A DNA stretch of 64,000 nucleotides from Kocuria soli (lineage in GTDB: Bacteria; Actinomycetota; Actinomycetes; Actinomycetales; Micrococcaceae): positions 124,001 to 188,000 of the forward strand of contig NZ_RKMF01000004.1 in NCBI RefSeq assembly GCF_003797835.1, given 5' to 3'. Shown here piece after piece: positions 1 through 8,413 of the stretch. The notes beneath the pieces are model-generated. The model saw nothing but the letters and a program-made list of their open reading frames with translations, was not told the DNA's origin and did no database searches. Within the stretch, counting starts at the first letter, position 1. Every line of letters begins with the position of its first letter. A program made the translations under genes and the position numbers.

Positions 1-1473
1 TTCGTGCAGGTCAGTCACCGGAAGGTGCCGCACCACGAATCGCACCCGGCTCCCGAAATGCTCCTTGAGGTCCTGGGCGATGCCGGTGGTCCGGGAGCAG
101 AACGGGCACTCGTAGTCGAAGTACTCGACCACCTCGGCCTCAGCGTGTGGCGATCCGATGATGTGGTCGTACTCCTCGTGGATCGGCGGCGTCAGAGTCA
201 CGGGGAGATCGGCGGAGACCTCCCCGAATCGGGTCCGGGCCACCCGGAAGATCAGCCAGCCGAGGATCCAGGCGAGGACCATGGCCAGCAGGACACCCAC
301 GGTGGCGGAACTGATCTGCGACTCCTGCGTGAAGGCCAGACCGATCACCAGCAGGGACACGGTGAACCCGATCCCGGACAGGGCGGCACCGCCCATGATG
401 GACCCGGGCCCGACGCCGTCGGGAAGCTTGCCGAGCCCCATGCGGATCGCCAGCCACGTACCCCCGGAGATGCCGACCAGCTTCCCAATCACCAGCCCCG
501 CGACCACACCCCACGTCACCGTGGAGGTCAGCGCAATCCCCAGGGTGTCCCCGCGCAGGTCCACTCCGGCATTGGCCAGCGCGAACAGCGGCACCACGAC
601 CAACGACGACGCCCCGCGCAGGCTCACGTGCAACCGCTCGTTCACGGAAATCGACTGCGCCAGGCCCCGCGAGGCGGACCGGGCCACATCAGCCTCGGGC
701 GACTGCCGGAAGTCCCGGAACAGGTTGCCCACGTGGTCCACGATGCCGCGATGTGTGGCGAAGGCCGGGACCAGCAGGCCGGCGATCATGCCCGCGATGG
801 AGGGGTGGATGCCGGACTCCAGGGTGGCCAGCCACAGCACGACCACCAGTGCCACGTACGGCGCCGATCGCCACTGCCGGGTCCGGCCCAGGAAGTAGAG
901 CGCGACCAGCGCCACAACGGCGACCACCAGGGCGGTGATCTTCAGCCCGTCCGTGTAGTACACCCCGATGATGCTCACGGCCAGGAAGTCGTCCACCACG
1001 GTCAGCGTCAGGAGGAAGATCCGCAACTGGTTGGACATCGCGGGCCCCACAAGGGCCAGAGCCCCCAGGAGGAAGGCCGTGTCCGTCCCCACCACAGCAC
1101 CCCACCCGGCGGCGGCCTCCCGCCCGGCGACCGCCAGGTAGACGGCGGCCGGCACGGCAACTCCCAGGACACCGGCCACCAACGGGACCAGCGCCCGTCG
1201 TCGGTCGCGGAGGGACCCCACGGCCAGTTCTTGCCGCACTTCCAGCCCGACCACGAAGAAGAAGATCACCATGAGCCCGTCGTTGACCCAGTGGTGCAGG
1301 CTCAGGTCCAGCCCCCAGGGCCCCAGCGTCACACCCAGGTGGGTCTCCCAGATCTCGTGGTAGAGCCCCGACCAGGGGGAATTGGCCCACGCCAGGGCGA
1401 ACAACGTGACCGCGACCAGCAGGAGGGCACTGCCTGATTCGCTGCGGAGACGATCGAGCACTGTGGTGCGCAT
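1..1473 (-). CDS. nhaA: Na+/H+ antiporter NhaA with C-terminal DsbA-like domain (partial, runs off the left edge)
   Basis: This is a membrane sodium/proton antiporter for pH and salt homeostasis. The start ATG at 1473 opens MRTTVLDRLRSESGSALLL, followed by NhaA features: hydrophobic helices, a region reading VIFFFVVGLEVRQEL, and WGAVVGTDTAFL with the aspartate typical of the ion-binding core. All 491 codons to position 1 stay open. After the antiporter helices the frame runs into EEYDHIIGSPHAEAEVVEYF and DYECPFCSRT, a thioredoxin/DsbA-like fold with a CPFC active site. NhaA-DsbA fusions are known in actinobacteria, so the tail is expected rather than a frame artefact. The C-terminus lies outside the window. 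Only long shadow frames appear on the opposite strand. Confidence 0.9.
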   Translation of the reverse strand, partial: MRTTVLDRLRSESGSALLLVAVTLFALAWANSPWSGLYHEIWETHLGVTLGPWGLDLSLHHWVNDGLMVIFFFVVGLEVRQELAVGSLRDRRRALVPLVAGVLGVAVPAAVYLAVAGREAAAGWGAVVGTDTAFLLGALALVGPAMSNQLRIFLLTLTVVDDFLAVSIIGVYYTDGLKITALVVAVVALVALYFLGRTRQWRSAPYVALVVVLWLATLESGIHPSIAGMIAGLLVPAFATHRGIVDHVGNLFRDFRQSPEADVARSASRGLAQSISVNERLHVSLRGASSLVVVPLFALANAGVDLRGDTLGIALTSTVTWGVVAGLVIGKLVGISGGTWLAIRMGLGKLPDGVGPGSIMGGAALSGIGFTVSLLVIGLAFTQESQISSATVGVLLAMVLAWILGWLIFRVARTRFGEVSADLPVTLTPPIHEEYDHIIGSPHAEAEVVEYFDYECPFCSRTTGIAQDLKEHFGSRVRFVVRHLPVTDLHE

Positions 1474-1524
1474 GGTGGGCGTCCTGTTCTCACGGGTTGC
1501 GGGTGGTTCCGGCTCAGGGGACGA

Positions 1525-1555
1525 GGAAGCCCCCACCCGCCGGGTGGGGGCTTCC
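1525..1555. terminator. Hairpin terminator between dehydrogenase and nhaA
   Basis: Near-perfect GC-rich inverted repeat GGAAGCCCCCACCCG / CGGGTGGGGGCTTCC with almost no loop. It lies just past the stop of the minus-strand dehydrogenase gene and before nhaA, so it probably ends the dehydrogenase transcript. There is no strong U-run. Confidence 0.65.
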
Positions 1556-1620
1556 CGACGGCGCCCCGCGGGGTCGTCGTCGAACCGATCAGTCATTGAA
1601 CCAGAACCGGCCGCCCAGGT

Positions 1621-2700
1621 TCACAATCCCTGGCCGCTGGGCGAGACCAAAATCTTCACGGCCGTCTCGTTCCGGTTGATCAGAGTGTCGAAACCTTCGT
1701 CCACCAGGTTCTCCACGGCGATCTTGCCGGTGATGAACGGCGCCAGGTCGATCTTCCCGGACTCCACCAGTTCGATGGTCGCCGGGTGGGAGTTGACGTA
1801 GGCGATGGTGCCGCGCAGGTCGATCTCCTTCATGACCAGTTTGTGGATGTCGAAGTTCGACCGCTGGGCCCAGATGGAGACGACCACCAGCACACCGGTC
1901 GGACGCAGCGCATCCATCAGGGTGTCCAGCACGACCTGCACGGAGGTGCACTCGAAGGCGACGTCGGCGCCGCGCCCGTCCGAGGAGAGCTTGCGGACCT
2001 CCTCCGCGACGTCCACCTGTGTGGGATCCAAGGCATGGTCGGCCACACCCGATTCCAGTGCCTTCTGACGCCGCAACGGAGACAGCTCGGAGACCACCAC
2101 GGTGCAGCCGATGGCTTTCAGCACCGCCGCGGTCAGCAGCCCGATGGGCCCGGCACCGCCGATGACCGCGACGTCCCCGGCTTTCGCCCCGGAGCGTTCG
2201 ACGGCGTGGTAGCCCACGGACAGCGGTTCGATCAGGGCCGCCTGGTCCAGCGGGAGGTCCTGGCTGATGGCGTGCACCCAGCGGCGCTTGACGGAGATCT
2301 TCTCGCCCAGACCGCCACCGCGTCCCGCCAGGCCGATGAAGTTCATGTTCTCCGAGAGGTGGTAGTCCTTGGAGTCAGGGCCGGTGTCCACGGAGTCGTC
2401 GATGATGTAGGGCTCGACCACCACGTGGTCCCCCACCCGGAGGTCCTCGACGCCGTCACCCAGTGCGTAGACCACACCCGAGAACTCGTGTCCCAGGGTC
2501 ACCGGTGCCGTCTCGCCGGAAATCGGGTGCGGTGTGGAATGGGTCGGGCAGAAGACGGGCCCGTCCTTGTACTCGTGCAGGTCGGTGCCGCAGATGCCGC
2601 ACCAGGCGACGTCGATGCCCACCTCCCCGGGCCCGACGGTCGGCTCCGGCACCTCGTCGATCCGGATGTCCTCGCGGTCGTAAAAGCGTGCGGCCTTCAT
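1621..2700 (-). CDS. Zinc-dependent medium-chain alcohol dehydrogenase, (R,R)-butanediol dehydrogenase type
   Basis: NAD-dependent oxidoreductase of about 359 residues that probably interconverts acetoin and 2,3-butanediol. The start ATG at 2700 (MKAARFYDREDIRIDEVPEP) is preceded by an AGGAG box; the longer upstream reading is not needed. Visible motifs are CGICGTDLHEY (catalytic zinc cysteine), GHEFSGVV (zinc histidine), and VIGGAGPIGLLTAAVLKAIG (Rossmann dinucleotide loop). The usual four-cysteine structural zinc lobe is absent: the stretch around VVVEPYIIDDSVDTGPDSKD lacks those cysteines, as in many BDH-like enzymes. It stands alone, with no acetoin genes beside it, so substrate is inferred from family resemblance to BdhA. 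Sorbitol or threonine dehydrogenase activity is possible. Confidence 0.85.
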   Translation of the reverse strand: MKAARFYDREDIRIDEVPEPTVGPGEVGIDVAWCGICGTDLHEYKDGPVFCPTHSTPHPISGETAPVTLGHEFSGVVYALGDGVEDLRVGDHVVVEPYIIDDSVDTGPDSKDYHLSENMNFIGLAGRGGGLGEKISVKRRWVHAISQDLPLDQAALIEPLSVGYHAVERSGAKAGDVAVIGGAGPIGLLTAAVLKAIGCTVVVSELSPLRRQKALESGVADHALDPTQVDVAEEVRKLSSDGRGADVAFECTSVQVVLDTLMDALRPTGVLVVVSIWAQRSNFDIHKLVMKEIDLRGTIAYVNSHPATIELVESGKIDLAPFITGKIAVENLVDEGFDTLINRNETAVKILVSPSGQGL

Positions 2701-2844
2701 GTGATGCAACTCCTCTGTACGACAGATCTGTGCGCGGGTGCGGCTCGTTGCACCCGCATCAAACCTAACGCCGTGTGGTTCCGCACGAACCGGGGTGGTC
2801 CCATGTTGCACGGCCCTGGTCACCGCCGACTGGTCACCTCGGGA

Positions 2845-3507
2845 TTAGTCACCGCCGGGCTGGTCGACGCTCGCGAACGCCTCCCAGGTGGCCGTGATCA
2901 ACCGTTGACCCACGCCGTCCTTGGGGTCCATCCGTCGCCCGGCACGCAGCAACTCGCCGTCCCACACCGCGATCAAGATGCGGGCCAGGTCCTCGACCGG
3001 GATGCGGTACCGCACGCCACGCTCGGACACACGCCCCAGGACATCGGCGACGGCCAGGACGATCCGGGCATATTGCTCGTCGACCGCCACTCGGAGTTCC
3101 GGGTCACGGTCCGCGGCGAGGTGCATCTCCAGGCGGAAGCCCTGCCAGGCCCCGTCATGCGTCAGCCCGGTCAAGGCCTCCAGCACGAACTGCAGCATGT
3201 CGGCCACGGGCACGTGGCGGCGCAACTGCTTGTTGACCTCCGCGTGCAGCAGCGCGACCATCCGGTCCACTCGGTACTCGTAGACGGCGACCGCCAGCTC
3301 GGTCTTCGATGCGAAGTTGCTGTAGAAGGCACCCCTGGTGAAACCCGCCGCCGCGCACAGATCGGCCACGCTGGCCGCTTCGAGCCCCTTCTCCACGAAG
3401 ACGGGGGCCGCGCGCTCGACCAGCTTGCGCCGCGTCGCAACGCGCGAACGTTTGGCGGCATCTGTGTCAGGCATCTCGTCTATGTCGTCCATTCTTCCCT
3501 CGACCAT
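2845..3507 (-). CDS. TetR-family transcriptional regulator
   Basis: Protein of about 220 residues with an N-terminal helix-turn-helix (TRRKLVERAAPVFVEKGLEA, then FTRGAFYSNFASK, the TetR recognition helix) and a variable C-terminal ligand domain. It is divergent from the YhgE/Pip-type membrane protein gene at 3569. Two palindromic sites occupy the intergenic region, so it most likely represses both itself and that neighbour. An internal ATG at 3492 (MDDIDEMPD) has a GA-rich Shine-Dalgarno-like stretch and is an alternative start. Ligand unknown. Confidence 0.85.
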   Translation of the reverse strand: MVEGRMDDIDEMPDTDAAKRSRVATRRKLVERAAPVFVEKGLEAASVADLCAAAGFTRGAFYSNFASKTELAVAVYEYRVDRMVALLHAEVNKQLRRHVPVADMLQFVLEALTGLTHDGAWQGFRLEMHLAADRDPELRVAVDEQYARIVLAVADVLGRVSERGVRYRIPVEDLARILIAVWDGELLRAGRRMDPKDGVGQRLITATWEAFASVDQPGGD

Positions 3508-3510
3508 CTC

Positions 3511-3560
3511 GATACACGAGTGTATCGTCGTGCCTCAGATTTCAATACACCAATGTATCG
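3511..3560. promoter_or_regulatory. Tandem TetR operators in the divergent promoter region
   Basis: Two related inverted repeats sit between the divergent TetR and YhgE/Pip genes. GATACACGAGTGTATC (3511-3526) has perfect 7-base arms, and ATACACCAATGTAT (about 3545-3558) has 5-base arms with the same ATACA/TGTAT core. Placement within tens of bases of both starts fits autorepression plus control of the exported or transport protein. Inferred, not tested. Confidence 0.65.
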
Positions 3561-3568
3561 AGGATGGA

Positions 3569-5026
3569 ATGTCACACCTCTCCACGGAACCTCGCCCGTC
3601 ACGCCACCCGCGCGGCCGCGCGGAACATCACACCGATCACGCATCGGCCACCCTGCGGGACCTCCCCCGCACGATCCGCTGGATCATGCCGCCCTTACTC
3701 GTCGTCTTCGTGGGCTTCCTGGGCATCCTGCTGTACCTGGGCGGCCTCGGCTCCCCGGGTGATCACATGCGGGACATGCCCATGGCGATCGTCAACCAGG
3801 ACCAGGGCGCGACCGTCGAGAACCCGGACGGATCCAGCAAGGATCAGCAACTCGGCCAGGAGCTCACGGACACCCTGGTCGAGGAGGTCAACGACAGCGG
3901 CGAGTTCCACCTCCAAGAAATGTCGATGACCGAAGCGCACGACGCCTTGACCAGTGGTGACGTGTACGGCGCCATCGTGATCCCCTCCGACTTCAGTCAG
4001 CGCAGCATGGACCTGATCCCGGCCTCCATCGGCGGCGACGGGGACGGCACCCAGCCGACGATCGAACTCGTGACCTCCCCCCAGGCGGGGTCCATGAGCT
4101 CCCGTCTGGTCACGGAAGGCTTCACCCCGGCCTTGGAGTCGGCCTCCACGAACCTCGGCGACCAGCTGACCTCCGCGGCCGACCAGCAGGTCCAGGCCCG
4201 GCAGAAGGCCGGCCAGCAGGTCCCCGACGTGACCACGGTGGCCCAGGACATCCTCAAGGACCCGGTCACCATCGACACCCACGCCTGGCAGGACCTGGAC
4301 GACGGCACCGCCCTGGGCATGGGGCCGTTCTACTGGTCCATCGTGGTCCTGGTCGTGGGCATGACGGGCAGCATCGCCGTCACCACGCTCGTGGACGGCA
4401 TCCTGGGCATCGTTCCGGTCGAGATGGGCCCGAGCTTCCGGAAGTACCGGACGGTCGCCCTGAGCCGCATCGCGGGCTTCTTCCTCAAGTGGAGCATCAT
4501 GATCGTCTCCGGGGCGGCCGCCGTCGGTCTCATGATGCTCGCGGCGCACCTGGTCAACATGCCCATGCCCAACGGCGGCATGCTGTTCCTGATCAGCTGG
4601 TTGTCGATCTCCACGATCGCGGCCGCGACTCTGGCCTTGTTGACACTCGGCGGCAGCGCGGGGCTGATCCTGTCGATGATCTACTTGATCTTCCTCGGCC
4701 TCCCATCGGCCGGCGCCGTGGTACCGGTGGAGGCTCTGCCCGGTTTCTTCGCCTGGCTCTCCAAGATCGAGCCACTGCACTACACCTGGCTGGGTGTGCG
4801 GGACGTCCTGTTCTTCAGCGCCGAACCGAACGCTGGGCTGGGCCAGGGCACCTTGGGCTTGTTCTCGATCATGGCCTGCTCGGTCCTCGTCGCCGCGGTG
4901 ATCGCACCGCTGTGGGACCGGCTGTCCGGGCGCCGCGGGTTGATCCACGGAACCCACAACGCTCACAACGTCCCGTCCGAGTCCTCCGAAACCGCCGACG
5001 CCGGTGAGGCTGCCGCGGGACGGTAG
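3569..5026 (+). CDS. YhgE/Pip-family membrane protein (ABC-2 permease-like)
   Basis: Integral membrane protein of about 485 residues. A short cytoplasmic N-terminus is followed by one membrane helix (WIMPPLLVVFVGFLGILLYL). A large extracytoplasmic segment starts MAIVNQDQGATVEN, the hallmark of the YhgE/Pip and ABC-2 permease fold. About five further helices make up the C-terminal third. Start ATG 3569 (MSHLSTEPRPS) is chosen because the open frame upstream overlaps the TetR gene and its operators. Divergent TetR control fits the many YhgE/Pip proteins associated with export of toxic compounds or secretion. No ATPase partner is adjacent. Substrate unknown. Confidence 0.8.
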   Translation: MSHLSTEPRPSRHPRGRAEHHTDHASATLRDLPRTIRWIMPPLLVVFVGFLGILLYLGGLGSPGDHMRDMPMAIVNQDQGATVENPDGSSKDQQLGQELTDTLVEEVNDSGEFHLQEMSMTEAHDALTSGDVYGAIVIPSDFSQRSMDLIPASIGGDGDGTQPTIELVTSPQAGSMSSRLVTEGFTPALESASTNLGDQLTSAADQQVQARQKAGQQVPDVTTVAQDILKDPVTIDTHAWQDLDDGTALGMGPFYWSIVVLVVGMTGSIAVTTLVDGILGIVPVEMGPSFRKYRTVALSRIAGFFLKWSIMIVSGAAAVGLMMLAAHLVNMPMPNGGMLFLISWLSISTIAAATLALLTLGGSAGLILSMIYLIFLGLPSAGAVVPVEALPGFFAWLSKIEPLHYTWLGVRDVLFFSAEPNAGLGQGTLGLFSIMACSVLVAAVIAPLWDRLSGRRGLIHGTHNAHNVPSESSETADAGEAAAGR

Positions 5027-5035
5027 GTTGTCCGC

Positions 5036-5629
5036 ATGACTACTGACCTCGTGACCGGCGACGACGGCCTGGCCCGCCCCGCCTGGGCGGCCACCGACGA
5101 GCTCATGCGCTCCTACTACGACACGGAGTGGGGCATGCCGATCCGCGATGAATGCGGCTTGTTCGAGCGGCTCAGCCTGGAGGCCTTCCAGTCGGGACTC
5201 TCCTGGGCCACCATCCTCAAGAAGCGCCCCAATTTCCGGGCGGCCTTCGCGGAATTCGACCCGGACACCGTCGCTGGTTTCGACGACGACGATTTCCACC
5301 GGCTCATGAGCGACGCCGGAATCGTGCGCAACCGCGCGAAAATCCTGGCGACGATCACGAACGCGGGAGCCACGGTACGGCTGCGGGAGAAAGGCGGGCT
5401 GGTGGAGTTCATCTGGTCCTTCCAGCCCGCAGAGACTCCCGCACCGCGTTCCATGACCGAGGCACCCACGCAGTCAGCCGAGTCCAAGGCCCTGTCCAAG
5501 GCACTCAAGAAAGAAGGCTTCGTGTTCGTAGGGCCGACCACGCTCTACGCCCTGATGTCGGCAATCGGCATGGTCGACCTGCATCCGGTGGGCTCCCACC
5601 GGCGAGGATCCTCGGGAGTCTGGAACTAA
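5036..5629 (+). CDS. tag: DNA-3-methyladenine glycosylase I (Tag family), zinc-snap residues replaced
   Basis: Base-excision repair glycosylase removing 3-methyladenine, 197 residues (E. coli Tag is 187). Family blocks are clear: LSLEAFQSGLSWATILKKRPNFRAAF, DAGIVRNRAKI, and ALSKALKKEGFVFVGPTT. It starts 10 bases after the YhgE/Pip stop on the same strand, so the two may be co-transcribed. The zinc ligands known from E. coli Tag (Cys4, His17, His175, Cys179) are mostly missing: the N-terminus reads RPAW and YYDTEWG where Tag has RCGW and YHDNEWG, and the C-terminus reads HPVGSHRR without the cysteine. Such zinc-less homologues may still be active, so I keep the family name with moderate certainty about activity. 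Confidence 0.85.
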   Translation: MTTDLVTGDDGLARPAWAATDELMRSYYDTEWGMPIRDECGLFERLSLEAFQSGLSWATILKKRPNFRAAFAEFDPDTVAGFDDDDFHRLMSDAGIVRNRAKILATITNAGATVRLREKGGLVEFIWSFQPAETPAPRSMTEAPTQSAESKALSKALKKEGFVFVGPTTLYALMSAIGMVDLHPVGSHRRGSSGVWN

Positions 5630-5673
5630 CGATCCATCGGACCAGCCCGGTGCGGCGTTTCACGCGCCGAGCA

Positions 5674-6519
5674 TCAGAGCCCCAGATACTGGGCGAACGT
5701 CATGGGTACCCGTCCCGTGACGTCCTCCACGTCACCACTGATCGGTGACAGGTCTCCGCAAGCGATCGCCGTGTAGGTCGAGACCCACGCGTCGTATTCC
5801 CATTGTTCCGCCGGCCAGGCACGGCGGGACTCGTAGGCTTCGTCGATCGTCTCATTGTGGAACCGCACGGGTCGGCCCCAGGACCGGGTCAGCGCCTCCG
5901 CCATGTCGGTCATGGTCAGGGCTTCGGGCCCCGTGAGGTCGTAAGTTCGCGCAGCGTGTGCGTCCGGGTTCTCGAGGACCGTGGCGGCGACCCGGGCGAC
6001 GTCGTCCCGGGACACCAACGAACAGCGGCCGTCGCCGGCCGGGCCGCGCAGCACGTCGTCATCCCCCACGAAGTGCGGGATGACGTCCATGTAGAAGTTG
6101 TCCCGCAGCAGGGTCCAGGACATTCCGGAGTCCTTGATCAGGTGCTCCGCCTCGTCATGATCCCGTGCGTGGGTGAAAACGGCATCCGGGGCCGCCCCCA
6201 GGAACGACGTGTAGACGATGTGTTCCACCCCTGCGGCAGCGGCGGCCTCGATGAAAGCCCGGTGTTCCTCCCGCCGCCCGGCGCTCTCCTTGGCCGAGAC
6301 CATGAACAGGGTCTTGACCCCGTCCAACGCTGCGCGAGCCGCTTCCTGGTCACCGTAGGCGGCTTGGACGACCTCGGCGCCGTGCAGCCGGGGTGCACGG
6401 TCGGGGGTCCGGACCACCAGGCGTTGGCCGACACCTCGCTCGGCCAGGATCCGGGCAACGCGGCCGCCCAGCGCTCCCGTGGCTCCGGTGACGGCAACGG
6501 GGTTGTGGTGGGAGGTCAT
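5674..6519 (-). CDS. NmrA-like NAD(P)-binding oxidoreductase (SDR family, QorB-like)
   Basis: Atypical short-chain dehydrogenase of 281 residues. It has an N-terminal glycine motif VTGATGALGGRVARIL, then MVSAKESAGRREEHRAFIEAA and HIVYTSFLGAA, where an SDR catalytic Tyr/Ser would be expected. The family includes NAD(P)H:quinone oxidoreductases such as QorB and redox sensors such as NmrA. It converges with tag, with only about 45 bases between the stops. No operon partner points to a substrate. Confidence 0.8.
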   Translation of the reverse strand: MTSHHNPVAVTGATGALGGRVARILAERGVGQRLVVRTPDRAPRLHGAEVVQAAYGDQEAARAALDGVKTLFMVSAKESAGRREEHRAFIEAAAAAGVEHIVYTSFLGAAPDAVFTHARDHDEAEHLIKDSGMSWTLLRDNFYMDVIPHFVGDDDVLRGPAGDGRCSLVSRDDVARVAATVLENPDAHAARTYDLTGPEALTMTDMAEALTRSWGRPVRFHNETIDEAYESRRAWPAEQWEYDAWVSTYTAIACGDLSPISGDVEDVTGRVPMTFAQYLGL

Positions 6520-6610
6520 GGCGGGTGACTCCTTGGCTCAGCGGTCCCGGTTCGCACGTGTCCACGACCCTACGCCGCCCTCTCAGCCGCAGGGCCCATA
6601 GAGTGGGGGC

Positions 6611-8413
6611 ATGCGCGATCTCCAGGCACTGCACCGGACGCTTCAAGAACTCGACGGGCAGGGCTACGGAGGCTACAAACGACTCCGAGGAACCTACGAT
6701 CTCGGTGATTTCCGCCTGCGGGTCGATCGGGTCCAGGTGGATCCCTACGCACCGCCGTCCCGTATGCGGGCGGTCTTTTCCCCGGGCACCTTGGGACTGC
6801 CGTCGGAAGCCACAGCGGACCGGGAGCGACGTGTCGCCACGGCCGATTATCTTGCCCGCCGCTTCCACTCGGCCGCGAGCAACGGGCATACGTCACCTGG
6901 CTCAGCTCCTGCACCTGCCCCTCGCGGACGCTGGGGCAACGGTGGCTCCGGCGAGGAAGCACGCGCCGTCGTCGCCTATCCGTGCGGGCAGGAGATCCTG
7001 GAACGTAGCACGGTGCTGATCGACGACGACCGGGTCGAGATCCGTTTCGAGGTGGGCCTGCCTGCCGCCGGGCGACGAATCAAGGGCCGCCTGGCTGACC
7101 GGATTCTCACACAGCGCCTGCCCGCGATCCTCGACCAGGCGCTGACACCCGAGCACCGGGACGACCCGGCCCTCCTCGAGCACGTCCGCCTCTACACCGA
7201 CCAGCTCGCGCTCCAATCAGCGCTGACCGGGCGCGGTCTGGTCGCCTTCATCGACGACGGGGCGATCCTGCCCCGCCGCTCCGGTGATTCACCGCTGCCG
7301 CTGACGGATTCCGCGGTCGCCTTCCGGAGCCCGCCGTCGCTGCGAACCACTTTCGAACTCCCCAGCGGTCGGACGGTCACCGGCATGGGAGTTCCGGACG
7401 GCATCACAGTGGTGGTCGGCGGTGGCTATCACGGCAAGTCCACCCTCTTGTCGGCCCTGAGCAGCGGCGTCTATCCGCACATCGCCGGTGACGGGCGGGA
7501 GTGGGTCCTCACCCGCGACGACGCCGTCGCCGTGCGCTCCGAGGACGGGCGGGCCGTGACGGGTGTCGACATCTCACCGTTCATCTCGGGTCTGCCCACG
7601 GGCGCGGACACCCGTCACTTCACGACGACGAACGCGAGCGGGTCCACTTCGCAGGCCGCCAATCTGTTCGAGGCGATCGAAGCCAGCGCGTCCGTGCTCC
7701 TGATCGACGAGGACACATCCGCGACGAACTTCATGATTCGGGACGATCGCATGAAGCGCTTGGTGCCCGACCACAAGGAGCCCATCACGCCTTTCGTGGA
7801 GCGGGTGCGACCCCTGCGCGAGCACACGGGGGTCTCGACCGTTCTGGTGGCAGGCGGGTCCGGGGCGTTCTTCGACGTGGCCGACCTGGTGATCGCCATG
7901 GACTCCTACCGCCCCCAGGACGTCACGAGGAAGGCACACGCAATCGCGGCGGACTCACCGTGGGGAGACGAGGCCGACGCTTCGGATCTCCACCTGCAGG
8001 ACGTGGCGCCCTTCCGCGCACGGACGCCACGGATCGTCGCGCTGGGCAGCTTGGCACCGTCGTCGAAAACCAAACCGGCGCGGGCGCGGGGCCGCACCGA
8101 AATCCAGGTGGGCAAGGAGAGCATCGATCTCAGTGCGGTGAACCAGCTCGTGGACGCCGGCCAGACGGCGGCGATCGCGCGGGCCATCGAACAGCTCGGG
8201 AACACCGGCGCGGGAAACGGCAGCACCGCCAGGAACATGGCGCTCGAACGTGCCGCGCAGGAAATCGTGAACGGAGTCCGCGCGCACGGGATCGACTCCT
8301 TGGCGGGAGCCTCCGAGGAGCACCCCGGGTACCTGGTGGCCCCGCGGCAGCAGGAGATCCAGGCCGCCGTCAACCGCTACCGACCGCTCAAGTTGGCTAA
8401 CGGGTCCAGGTAG
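6611..8413 (+). CDS. Predicted ABC-class ATPase (COG3044 / PF09818 family), role unknown
   Basis: Soluble protein of 600 residues belonging to the uncharacterised ABC-class ATPases. The N-terminus MRDLQALHRTLQELDGQGYG and GGYKRLRGTYDL-type sequence are family signatures. A Walker A loop reads GGGYHGKSTLLSAL near residue 275, and a Walker B reads SVLLIDEDTSATNFMIRD near residue 360. A conserved ARTPRIVALG block follows. It has no membrane segments and no permease neighbour, so it is not a transporter subunit. The ATG at 6611 starts in the common family position. The last 17 bases overlap the convergent FNT gene. Function is not established for this family. Confidence 0.85.
   Translation: MRDLQALHRTLQELDGQGYGGYKRLRGTYDLGDFRLRVDRVQVDPYAPPSRMRAVFSPGTLGLPSEATADRERRVATADYLARRFHSAASNGHTSPGSAPAPAPRGRWGNGGSGEEARAVVAYPCGQEILERSTVLIDDDRVEIRFEVGLPAAGRRIKGRLADRILTQRLPAILDQALTPEHRDDPALLEHVRLYTDQLALQSALTGRGLVAFIDDGAILPRRSGDSPLPLTDSAVAFRSPPSLRTTFELPSGRTVTGMGVPDGITVVVGGGYHGKSTLLSALSSGVYPHIAGDGREWVLTRDDAVAVRSEDGRAVTGVDISPFISGLPTGADTRHFTTTNASGSTSQAANLFEAIEASASVLLIDEDTSATNFMIRDDRMKRLVPDHKEPITPFVERVRPLREHTGVSTVLVAGGSGAFFDVADLVIAMDSYRPQDVTRKAHAIAADSPWGDEADASDLHLQDVAPFRARTPRIVALGSLAPSSKTKPARARGRTEIQVGKESIDLSAVNQLVDAGQTAAIARAIEQLGNTGAGNGSTARNMALERAAQEIVNGVRAHGIDSLAGASEEHPGYLVAPRQQEIQAAVNRYRPLKLANGSR

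Noticed and set aside
36-1437. Long plus-strand frame over nhaA
   Set aside because: Shadow of the nhaA coding strand; no recognisable domain and low-complexity His/Gln/Pro-rich sequence.
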